From a virus, in IMG/VR virus record IMGVR_UViG_3300009100_000119, positions 1 through 21,180 of that record: a stretch of 21,180 nucleotides of DNA; one strand, written 5' to 3'. Positions 16,257 to 21,180 of the stretch are shown here, piece by piece (the first letter of the stretch is position 1; every line of letters begins with the position of its first letter). The position numbers were made by a program, and so were the translations under genes. Below the pieces are notes generated by a model. That model did not search any database. It saw only the letters and a list, made by a program, of their open reading frames with translations, and had not been told where the DNA came from.

Positions 16257-16508
16257 CTAGTAGCTGCCGCCACCCTCATTCTTGGGCGCAGAAGTGAGGC
16301 GCTTCTTGTTGGGAGCAGGCATGGACGTGTGCTTGATGGGTGCTTTGACTGCACCGGGAGTAGCAGCAGGCTGAGGGGTAGGACGGGGGATAGCAGGGGT
16401 AGGACGGCTACCGGTAGGAGACTTGGTATGCGTCTCGCCATCCGGGTTCGTACCACCATAAGGATCAGTATCCCACTTGTTACCCTTACCCTTGGGAATA
16501 TTAGCCAT
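16257..16508 (-). CDS. Small basic Pro-rich protein after the portal
   Basis: The ORF has 83 residues. ATG at 16508 has an AGGAG ribosome site 6 nt upstream, inside the 3' end of the portal gene. The protein is basic, rich in Pro, Thr, Gly and Lys (MANIPKGKGNKWDTDPYGGT, then Pro/Thr-rich), with no Cys or hydrophobic segment, and is predicted to be disordered. It follows the portal stop by 2 nt. Function unknown. A frame-shifted, Leu-rich 68-codon ORF overlaps it but has no comparable ribosome site and is treated as a shadow. Confidence 0.55.
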   Translation of the reverse strand: MANIPKGKGNKWDTDPYGGTNPDGETHTKSPTGSRPTPAIPRPTPQPAATPGAVKAPIKHTSMPAPNKKRLTSAPKNEGGGSY

Positions 16509-16510
16509 CG

Positions 16511-18376
16511 TTAGCTCCTGTACTTTTGGGCTTGCTGGACGGTTCCAAGACTACCTAGAAGCTGCGTGTACCTCGCCATTGAGTCCGGTGGCGCCGGGAT
16601 TGGGGAAGCTGCATCAGGTGTACCGGCTGCACCAGGAGTAGAGGTTCCCGGTTGCGGCCCAGGTCCACCACCCTGGCCTGCTTGTTGGGCAGCCATTGCT
16701 TCTGCTGCTGCCTGTTGCGCTTCCTGGACTTCCTCATCAACTTCTATGAAAGCCTTCAGTAGTTCCTTACCCTTTTCGACCTTCTGATCTAGCTTAGCAA
16801 GATGGATTGGCTGGATACCTGAATTCGGATCGGGATTAGCAACCAGTTGCAATATCATAGCCTTGAATGCCCGCTTAAGAGCCTCACGATCAAGCCGCTG
16901 AATCTCGGCTGGCACGTCCTTGATCATAGGATCGTATGTCATGAAGGTTTCGATGGACATAGACTCCATCTGGACTCGCTGTCCACCTTCAACTGGAAGA
17001 TTCTGTAGATCAGCCCCGATAAAAGGGTACTCGACTACGTGACCATCAGTCTCCCATATCTCAGCAGGGGTGTAGGTAACATCACCAATGTAACCCCTTG
17101 TCTCGATGAAGAACGTCTTCTTCTTAGGGAAGAACGCCTTGTCGAGAGCGACAGCGATCTTGTTCTCTTCCTTAGATGACCGTGCAAACCGCTGCTGAGC
17201 CTGAGCAACCGAGAAGTCGATAGTGGCACCCATAACCTGAGCGCCACGTCGCCCTGAGATATGTGTACGTTGGGAGCCAAGCATCTCCGAAGGGATACCG
17301 GCATCCTTACGTTCCCCTTCCTCCATCATGTCGATGAATTCCAGGGTACGGAGAGAGGGATCAAGGGACTGCTGATTCATCTGACCGTGAGCCACAACGC
17401 CAGGGATACCACGGTAGGGATCGGGATCCTGAGTGATATCGGGTTCCTCGGGATCATTCGGGAAGCCCTGGAACCAAACAGTCGGCCAGATAGTCTTACG
17501 CTGCCCGATAACAGCAAGGGTTGTCATAGCTGCACGGGCCTGGTACATGCCAACGATACCGTCAAAGTGACCAAGCTGTTCATCTAGGCAGATACGCCCG
17601 GGACAAACAGCGAGAGGACGGTGGGCAAGGTTAGGAGCGTACTGGATACGTACAGCGCCACGTAGGCCAGGCATTCCACGACGGTAAGCCCGAGGATCGT
17701 TAGCATGACCCACTAGGATCATGGAGATTTCGTTAGAGTCGATGTACTCTAGAACCTCAAACTCGATGCTGTAGTTCTGGATATCATCATCCCAGTTCCA
17801 GTTCGGCGGCTTGGTTACCTGACCGATAGCTTCATGGTCAAAGAACTGAAGAAGCTGCTGATAGGTGTAGACATCACAGGTGATGATGTCCATAGGGATG
17901 AGTTCGTCATAGGAGCCAGGTGGCAGGAAGGTTTCGAGGGGACGACGCACGTCCCACTTCGGCCGTCTAGTTACTGGGTCAGGCTTGACGACGACAGGAC
18001 TACAGGCCCATGACAGGAAGTGTCTCGCCCGCTTAGACCTGATGGCGTACATGTCGTTCTCTTCATGCCAACCCTGCATGATACGACGACGATTGACTGC
18101 ACGCTTATCGGCAGCATCAGTACCAGGATTCTTGCTCGGCCAATGCATCGTGGGATCAACACTAGCGATCCGCTCTGCAAGATTGTCCTGTGCCCGGAGT
18201 GCAATGTTGGCGACGAGATTCTGTTCCCCTTCCGTAAGCTCAGGGAGAGGAACGTCCATCTCGTTGTTCATAAGCCGCTGCATCTTACGCATGCGGGCGA
18301 TGTCTTTGCCGTAGTAAAGCTGCCGTTCGTTGTAGAGAGCTAGGATCTCTTCAGGCTCTTTCACGCTGTACTTCAT
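16511..18376 (-). CDS. Portal protein
   Basis: The protein has 621 residues and should form the dodecameric DNA channel at one capsid vertex. ATG at 18376 overlaps the terminase stop (ATGA), the typical terminase-portal pairing. The N-terminal part is helical (EEILALYNERQLYYGKDIAR) with a LVANIALRAQDNLAERIASV segment; the core shows alternating beta/alpha stretches (…PLETFLPPGSYDELIPMDI…, …YSIEFEVLEYIDSNEISMIL…). A long helical part near residues 385-420 (VMGATIDFSVAQAQQRFARS) would suit the wing/stem. The C-terminal about 75 residues are Ala/Gln/Pro/Gly-rich (AQQAAAEAMAAQQAGQGGGP) and likely disordered. Size and position match phage portals; I cannot name a specific subfamily. Confidence 0.8.
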   Translation of the reverse strand: MKYSVKEPEEILALYNERQLYYGKDIARMRKMQRLMNNEMDVPLPELTEGEQNLVANIALRAQDNLAERIASVDPTMHWPSKNPGTDAADKRAVNRRRIMQGWHEENDMYAIRSKRARHFLSWACSPVVVKPDPVTRRPKWDVRRPLETFLPPGSYDELIPMDIITCDVYTYQQLLQFFDHEAIGQVTKPPNWNWDDDIQNYSIEFEVLEYIDSNEISMILVGHANDPRAYRRGMPGLRGAVRIQYAPNLAHRPLAVCPGRICLDEQLGHFDGIVGMYQARAAMTTLAVIGQRKTIWPTVWFQGFPNDPEEPDITQDPDPYRGIPGVVAHGQMNQQSLDPSLRTLEFIDMMEEGERKDAGIPSEMLGSQRTHISGRRGAQVMGATIDFSVAQAQQRFARSSKEENKIAVALDKAFFPKKKTFFIETRGYIGDVTYTPAEIWETDGHVVEYPFIGADLQNLPVEGGQRVQMESMSIETFMTYDPMIKDVPAEIQRLDREALKRAFKAMILQLVANPDPNSGIQPIHLAKLDQKVEKGKELLKAFIEVDEEVQEAQQAAAEAMAAQQAGQGGGPGPQPGTSTPGAAGTPDAASPIPAPPDSMARYTQLLGSLGTVQQAQKYRS

Positions 18377-20370
18377 GCGTAAGATGGCTCCCTATTAAGC
18401 CAAGATGGCATGTCCTTAGACAGAATGGATCTTGTACGCTTCTTCTTGACGATGTACTGAAGCTGATACTCAAGGAACCAGTGGGCCATAACACAGTCAT
18501 CGTATATGGCATCCGGATAGTGAGTTACCTGCTTATAGAGAGGTTCCGATACGTAACGACCGTCTCGGTTGCCGGGGAGCCTAACACGCCCATATTCGTA
18601 CTGGCTACGGATAGTTGTGACACCAATCTTGGAGTCCAACTTGTTGATATGGGTATGGTGTGACTTCAGCTTAATCTGGTTGTCCTTCATCCAGTTCTTG
18701 AAGAACTTGTACTGCTTCATAAACTTCTGAGCAGCATTGACTTCCAGGATGAAGAAGTCTACCGGGACCTTAAGCTTCTTAGCTGTATCCTTCCATTCAA
18801 CTAACAGGCCCTCCCACTCACCGGTATCCGTATCGTAATCGAGTAAAGCATTGGCCCCCATTGGTGTGAACACCTGGTTCATGAGGAACCGGTAGCCCAT
18901 CAAGTGTTCGTGAGTAGGAAGTTGGACATATAGCCACCACTGAACAGCCCAGAACTTAGATGGGGATGGGTCCGCTGTAATGATGGACTTGATGAGTGTA
19001 TTCTTGGGTGGCTTGGCTAGGAGTCTCGGTAGCTGATTAGGCCCGCGGTCCTCATCCCAGCACCCGTCATACTCCTGGTTCTCATAGGTACCACCGTCAA
19101 TAAAGAACTTGGGCACAAGGGCATCAGCCGGGTCAACATCTTCCTGCTGATAAACCACCTTATAGTTGGAGGTTGGGTGGTTCATCTTGGAGCGCAGTTC
19201 ACGCCAAGGAAGACGAACAGGATCCAGTAGGCAAGGGGCATGCCCACGTTCGTTCAATGGGTTCTTAGGATCGTATGGCTTGGCCTTACGGGAATGGACA
19301 TGCGGGTCTATGGCGGCGTCACAAAGTTCGTCATAGTGAGCCTTGAAGATGACATGGAAGTACTTCCGCTCGGTGGGCTCCTGTTCCTCCCCGAGTTCGT
19401 ATAGCTCAATGTCCTCATCATCTTCAGCGTAGGTACGCTTGTCCAGGTTGTAGGCGTAGATGTCGTCAGCCCCCAACCTCTGCCCCTGAAGGATGAGAGC
19501 ACCACCTGGTTCCAGACGAGTCTCAGCCTCATCGTCGTACCACATGTAGAACTTCTCCAGCTTCTCGGCCTTGTTGATGCCGAGCATGTCCTCACGCCGG
19601 AACAAGTCGTCCCACACAATGATGTGGACACGGTAGCCAAGGAACCCTGAGTCCTTACCGAATGCAGCCCAGGTTGATTCCTTCTCATCGACACTAATCT
19701 CACCGAACTGTGCGACTGTGAAGAAGTTACGGGACCAGGGAGCACCGATAGCAGGATCAGGACGGAAGATCCCATAGTCCCGTGTCATCGTGGACTCAGC
19801 ATCATAGGCGAGTCCTAAAGCGAGGTCCTCAGACTTGGCCTCTACAGGAACCGTTCTGGCAAGGGTGTTACGTAGCCGGAAGGTGTAGTTGCCAGCCATG
19901 TTCTGTGTGGACGAGCCAATGAACCCTCGTAGGGTTCGGGATCGGGCTGTCAACCAGGCTGGAATGTCATGGGTGAACAGGGTGGACTTGCCGCCGCCAG
20001 GTGGAGCGTTAACTACGATGAATTCCTTGTAGGGAGTGGCTAGCTTAACCCTGACTATCTGAGCGGCTTCCTCCTGCCAAGGGGATGAGATGCGCCCAAA
20101 CTCCCGAGCACGGAACCGGCCGAAGTCCTCTAGACAGTCCAGAGCTACGGGGGATAGCTCAGACCGTTTTAGGGGACGTATTTCCCCTTCGGGATTGTAG
20201 TAGCGGGCTTCTCGGACTTGGTCTCGTAGTCCTAGTTGGGCGTCCATTTTCTTGCCCCAGGACTTTGACTTCCCAACGAAGTCTGCTGCTTCCGCTTGGG
20301 TCATTCCCCCGATTCGGAGTTGCTTGTAGTTGTCTTTCTCTTGGGGAGTGGCTGCTGTTCTGGCGGGCAT
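18373..20370 (-). CDS. Terminase large subunit (ATPase and nuclease) with N-terminal helix-turn-helix
   Basis: The protein has 665 residues from the ATG at 20370 (AGGA about 8 nt upstream); a TTG 36 nt further upstream lacks a ribosome site. It packages DNA into the prohead. Residues about 15-45 (YKQLRIGGMTQAEAADFVGK, then SKSWGKKM) are a helix-turn-helix. Walker A is NAPPGGGKST (K128), Walker B is HIIVWDDLF (D254/D255), a coupling motif is LILQGQR (292-298), and the nuclease acidic residues are probably D467 (IITADPSPSK), E543 (FFILEVNAAQ) and D624/D625 (AIYDDCVMA). At 665 residues it is longer than many large terminases (often about 450-600), largely because of the N-terminal extension. No separate small terminase is seen, so the HTH may supply DNA recognition. 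Its stop overlaps the portal ATG. Confidence 0.9.
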   Translation of the reverse strand: MPARTAATPQEKDNYKQLRIGGMTQAEAADFVGKSKSWGKKMDAQLGLRDQVREARYYNPEGEIRPLKRSELSPVALDCLEDFGRFRAREFGRISSPWQEEAAQIVRVKLATPYKEFIVVNAPPGGGKSTLFTHDIPAWLTARSRTLRGFIGSSTQNMAGNYTFRLRNTLARTVPVEAKSEDLALGLAYDAESTMTRDYGIFRPDPAIGAPWSRNFFTVAQFGEISVDEKESTWAAFGKDSGFLGYRVHIIVWDDLFRREDMLGINKAEKLEKFYMWYDDEAETRLEPGGALILQGQRLGADDIYAYNLDKRTYAEDDEDIELYELGEEQEPTERKYFHVIFKAHYDELCDAAIDPHVHSRKAKPYDPKNPLNERGHAPCLLDPVRLPWRELRSKMNHPTSNYKVVYQQEDVDPADALVPKFFIDGGTYENQEYDGCWDEDRGPNQLPRLLAKPPKNTLIKSIITADPSPSKFWAVQWWLYVQLPTHEHLMGYRFLMNQVFTPMGANALLDYDTDTGEWEGLLVEWKDTAKKLKVPVDFFILEVNAAQKFMKQYKFFKNWMKDNQIKLKSHHTHINKLDSKIGVTTIRSQYEYGRVRLPGNRDGRYVSEPLYKQVTHYPDAIYDDCVMAHWFLEYQLQYIVKKKRTRSILSKDMPSWLNREPSYA

Positions 20371-20507
20371 GTGGGTAGTCCTGCTCTGTCGGCGGTTTCT
20401 CGCCAACGATCTTTGGCTTCTGTTAACGGTCGGGGGTGGAATGAGTATCGACAGTCAGTTATGAACCTATTGCATCTACATTGTTGGCATACATATGGGG
20501 TGGACAT
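20301..20507 (-). CDS. Possible small Cys-rich protein overlapping the terminase start
   Basis: The ORF encodes 68 residues: MSTPYVCQQCRCNRFITDCR followed by an Arg/Glu helix (LTEAKDRWRETADRAG) and a C-terminal Cys (LPTCPP). The four N-terminal Cys (CxxCxC…C) and the later one suggest a small zinc-binding knuckle. ATG at 20507 has AAGGAG 10 nt upstream and lies downstream of a candidate promoter. Its TGA overlaps an in-frame terminase ATG (ATGA at 20304-20301), the coupling style of this operon, but it also overlaps about 70 bp of the preferred terminase N-terminus in another frame. If real, the terminase may start at 20304 and lose the first helix of its HTH. Support is moderate to low. Confidence 0.4.
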   Translation of the reverse strand: MSTPYVCQQCRCNRFITDCRYSFHPRPLTEAKDRWRETADRAGLPTCPPEQQPLPKRKTTTSNSESGE

Positions 20508-20535
20508 AGGCAGCCATCTCCTTGGGCATGACCAT

Positions 20536-20564
20536 ACCGTATGTCCCTTTCATAAACCTGTCTA
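20536..20564 (-). promoter_or_regulatory. Candidate promoter for the terminase operon
   Basis: On the minus strand TAGACA (20564-20559; one mismatch to TTGACA) and TACGGT (20541-20536) are 17 nt apart. The -10 keeps the conserved T, A and final T. Transcription would begin around 20529 and run into the 68-residue ORF and the terminase. The -35 lies inside a 14-bp dyad. Prediction by pattern only. Confidence 0.35.
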
Positions 20565-20569
20565 CAGGT
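20556..20569. promoter_or_regulatory. Operator-like dyad ACCTGTCTACAGGT
   Basis: ACCTGT and ACAGGT are perfect inverted half-sites separated by 2 nt. The dyad covers the -35 element of the candidate terminase promoter and touches the DnaA-box-like sequence at 20567-20575. This placement is that of a repressor-binding operator. No second copy was noticed in the window. Confidence 0.35.
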
Positions 20570-20575
20570 GGATAA
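20567..20575 (-). promoter_or_regulatory. DnaA-box-like site (TTATCCACC)
   Basis: The minus strand reads TTATCCACC, eight of nine matches to the consensus TTATCCACA. It lies about 260 bp from the perfect inverted pair at 20836-20857 and near the terminase promoter. Confidence 0.35.
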
Positions 20576-20576
20576 C

Positions 20577-20603
20577 ACTCCCTCCCCCCCTCCCCCCGAG
20601 GGG
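20577..20603 (-). other. C-rich tract with G-quadruplex potential on the minus strand
   Basis: The plus strand is an almost pure run of C broken by single T residues, followed by GAGGGG. The minus strand therefore has runs of about six, seven and three G separated by single A. Such runs can form a G-quadruplex when single-stranded or in RNA. The tract lies between the palindrome and the terminase promoter and is on the non-template strand for terminase-direction transcription from farther upstream. Confidence 0.4.
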
Positions 20604-20604
20604 C

Positions 20605-20616
20605 TGACCCGGGTCA
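20605..20616. other. 12-bp perfect palindrome TGACCCGGGTCA
   Basis: The sequence equals its own reverse complement over 12 bp. It lies directly beside the C/G tract and could be a protein-binding site (dimeric regulator or terminase recognition). No second copy was noticed. Confidence 0.4.
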
Positions 20617-20640
20617 AACAGACTATGTGATGTGATGTCG

Positions 20641-20760
20641 AATGGGTAAATGAATGTTGGAATGATGAGTGAGTGAGCTGGTGTGTTGTGTGTGCTGTGT
20701 TGTGATGTGATCAAATGATGATGATGATAGATAGTAATATAGGTATGTATTAGATATGGA
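20641..20760. other. C-depleted, G/T-rich low-complexity segment
   Basis: Only 3 of 120 plus-strand bases are C. The stretch is made of short TG, TGA and ATG repeats (for example the TGATGATGATGATAG run) and is AT-richer than the genes. Strong base skew of this kind is often found at replication origins or R-loop-forming regions. A minus-strand ORF of 67 codons across it (20826-20623) is only a product of the skew and has no ribosome site. Confidence 0.5.
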
Positions 20761-20802
20761 CGCGATATGTAGTGGATATGGGGCGATTATGATGTGATAT
20801 GG
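20753..20802 (+). repeat. Helically phased GATATGG repeats
   Basis: GATATGG-type heptamers begin at 20753, 20764, 20775, 20785 (variant GATTATG) and 20796, that is every 11, 11, 10 and 11 bp. One helical turn between copies would place all sites on the same face of the DNA, as expected for cooperative binding by a repressor or initiator. The array is separated by about 35 bp from the DnaA-box pair. Confidence 0.55.
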
Positions 20803-20835
20803 GCGAGATAGTGCTCTATTAAGCATAAATAGTTG

Positions 20836-20857
20836 TTATCCACACCCTTGTGGATAA
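20836..20857. promoter_or_regulatory. Inverted pair of perfect DnaA boxes
   Basis: TTATCCACA (20836-20844) and TGTGGATAA (20849-20857) are the exact DnaA 9-mer in opposite orientations with 4 nt (CCCT) between them. They flank the AT-rich TTAAGCATAAATAG just to the left. Both boxes match the classical consensus with no mismatch, so binding by host DnaA is plausible, for replication start or transcription control. The pair can also fold into a 9-bp hairpin. Confidence 0.6.
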
Positions 20858-20873
20858 GCATGAGAGTACGTAC

Positions 20874-20940
20874 AGGGTGTGTTGCAGTCTCAGGGTGTGA
20901 CACGTGCCACATTAGGGTGTATTGCAAGGGTGTGTTGCAA
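20874..20940 (+). repeat. Iteron cluster AGGGTGTGTTGCA
   Basis: The 13-mer AGGGTGTGTTGCA occurs exactly at 20874-20886 and 20927-20939, with one mismatch at 20914-20926 (AGGGTGTATTGCA), and a shorter core AGGGTGTGACA at 20892. The last copy provides the TTGCAA -35 of the plus-strand promoter. Short direct repeats beside DnaA boxes are typical binding sites of a replication initiator or repressor, but spacing is uneven (18, 22 and 13 bp). Confidence 0.6.
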
Positions 20941-20963
20941 GTGTGTAGGGACCGTGGTAGGAT
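20935..20963 (+). promoter_or_regulatory. Candidate plus-strand promoter TTGCAA-17-TAGGAT
   Basis: TTGCAA (20935-20940), a 17-nt spacer and TAGGAT (20958-20963) form a good sigma70-type promoter; TAGGAT is a frequent -10 in actinobacteria. It would start transcription near 20970, directed right, away from the structural operon, into a region with three hairpins. The -35 is part of an iteron, so whatever binds the iterons could control it. Confidence 0.45.
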
Positions 20964-20981
20964 GGAGACGGTTTCTTGATA

Positions 20982-21010
20982 GTGATCCGGACAGAACGGC
21001 TAGGGATCAC
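20982..21010. other. Hairpin GTGATCC/GGATCAC
   Basis: Seven-base perfect inverted repeats (20982-20988 and 21004-21010) enclose a 15-nt loop. It lies about 12 nt after the predicted start of the plus-strand promoter, so it would form at the 5' end of that RNA. It may stabilise an RNA or act as an operator. Confidence 0.4.
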
Positions 21011-21086
21011 AGCACCTTGACAACGGAATAACGAGCGCCCCACCAACCGTCGTGATGACAGGCTGTAGGTTGTAGTTATTCCTCAT
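21000..21086 (-). CDS. Possible 28-residue ORF with a strong ribosome site
   Basis: On the minus strand GGGAGGAAAGG directly precedes ATG at 21086, giving MRNNYNLQPVITTVGGALVI plus PLSRCCDP and a TAG at 21002. The ribosome site is among the best in the window, and the middle is moderately hydrophobic. It lies on the strand opposite the predicted plus-strand RNA and spans the GGAATAAC hairpin. It could be a leader peptide or small membrane-associated phage peptide, or chance. No family recognised. Confidence 0.25.
   Translation of the reverse strand: MRNNYNLQPVITTVGGALVIPLSRCCDP
21025..21082. ncRNA. Candidate structured RNA element, nested inverted repeats
   Basis: GGAATAAC (21025-21032) and GTTATTCC (21075-21082) pair perfectly over 8 bp. 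Inside, CAACC (21044-21048) pairs with GGTTG (21068-21072), with a further ACAG/CTGT possibility. This nested arrangement over 58 nt suggests a folded RNA or a multipartite protein-binding dyad. It is not a tRNA: too short, and no anticodon stem or CCA pattern. The plus-strand promoter near 20935 would transcribe it. Confidence 0.35.
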
Positions 21087-21112
21087 CCTTTCCTCCCATG
21101 TGGAGATACGAA

Positions 21113-21144
21113 ACAGGCCCGCTCCGAGATGGTGTTGGGCCTGT
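21113..21144. terminator. GC-rich hairpin ACAGGCCC/GGGCCTGT, possible terminator
   Basis: Eight-base perfect inverted repeats enclose a 16-nt loop. On the minus strand the stem is followed by a short TTTC, on the plus strand by CGCTGT, so neither side has a long U-run. It could end the plus-strand RNA starting near 20970 or a minus-strand gene to the right of the window. Stem certain, function uncertain. Confidence 0.4.
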
Positions 21145-21180
21145 CGCTGTGTCGTGACGGATACAGCCTGAAGAGTAGTC

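Larger units (their letters stand above)
20508..21180. other. Non-coding control region, candidate replication origin and regulatory hub
   Basis: About 670 bp carry no convincing long gene. The stretch holds, from left to right: a minus-strand promoter overlapped by a dyad (20536-20569), a DnaA-box-like site (20567-20575), a C-rich tract (G-rich on the minus strand), the palindrome TGACCCGGGTCA, a C-depleted G/T-rich segment, helically phased GATATGG repeats, an inverted pair of perfect DnaA boxes, an AGGGTGT iteron cluster, a plus-strand promoter and three hairpins. Repeats next to DnaA boxes and an AT-richer strand-biased flank are the usual parts of a plasmid or phage origin. Lying upstream of the terminase, it could also contain the packaging (cos/pac) site. 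Each individual element is visible; the combined role is inferred. Confidence 0.55.

Noticed and set aside
16253-16459. Leu-rich minus-strand ORF of 68 codons overlapping the 83-residue gene
   Set aside because: Hydrophobicity arises from frame-shifted Pro codons; no good ribosome site; overlapping gene has one.
20371-20406. Terminase start at TTG 20406
   Set aside because: No ribosome site upstream; the ATG at 20370 has AGGA at proper spacing and keeps the whole helix-turn-helix.
20623-20826. Minus-strand ORF of 67 codons, rich in His, Ser, Tyr and Ile
   Set aside because: It exists only because the plus strand is C-poor and G/T-rich; no ribosome site, low-complexity product, overlaps phased repeats.
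20874-20950. CRISPR-like repeats
   Set aside because: Repeat units are only 13 bp with uneven 0-10 bp gaps and no spacers of similar length.
21017-21045. Perfect TTGACA on the plus strand as a promoter -35
   Set aside because: No acceptable -10 hexamer 16-18 nt downstream.
21025-21082. tRNA gene
   Set aside because: Only 58 nt, 8-bp outer stem, no anticodon loop or T-loop consensus.

Overview
This window looks like the virion-structure arm of a double-stranded DNA tailed phage (or prophage or metagenomic phage contig). Every convincing gene lies on the minus strand and reads from right to left. The genes are packed almost without gaps: stop and start codons often overlap as TAATG, ATGA or TGATG, or are separated by 2 nt. 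No cellular housekeeping gene, insertion sequence, tRNA or CRISPR array is visible. The protein families point to a podovirus-like particle: there is a terminase, a portal and an N4-gp56-type major capsid protein, a large block of probable ejection (internal virion) proteins and adaptor- and nozzle-like tail genes, but no tape measure or tail-tube protein. Family resemblance to actinobacteriophage proteins and the virion-borne peptidoglycan hydrolases suggest a Gram-positive, probably actinobacterial, host. That is inference and no host gene confirms it.

In transcription order (right to left) the layout is as follows. (1) About 21180-20508 is a non-coding control region. It contains a candidate plus-strand promoter followed by three hairpins, a cluster of AGGGTGT iterons, a perfect inverted pair of DnaA boxes, helically phased GATATGG repeats, a C-depleted G/T-rich stretch, a 12-bp palindrome, a G-tract and a minus-strand promoter overlapped by a dyad. 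It is the best candidate here for a replication origin and/or packaging and early-control region. (2) 20507-16257 holds a possible small Cys-rich ORF, the large terminase with an N-terminal helix-turn-helix, the portal and a small Pro-rich protein. (3) 16243-7426 is the ejection and cell-wall-penetration block: a Pro/Gly-rich protein, a 1568-residue giant protein, a 306-residue protein with a peptidoglycan-binding-like segment, a dual-domain VanY-type peptidase plus lytic transglycosylase, and two helical proteins of 295 and 272 residues. (4) A candidate internal promoter near 7320-7352 precedes the scaffold and major capsid genes. A strong hairpin (5630-5660) follows the capsid gene. (5) 5611-1 holds a C1q-like jelly-roll protein, several small proteins (one with a signal peptide and six cysteines), a head-tail adaptor-like protein, a propeller-like tail protein (nozzle candidate) and the start of a tail-fibre-like protein cut by the window edge.

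Together the genes would package DNA through the terminase and portal, build a scaffolded N4-gp56-fold capsid, load ejection proteins including wall-cutting enzymes, and attach a short tail with fibre. The most unusual points are the placement of the whole ejection block between portal and scaffold, the exported Cys-rich protein inside the virion operon, a beta-rich module shared by three structural proteins, and the dense repeat-rich control region upstream of the terminase. No lysis, DNA-replication or repressor gene lies in the window.
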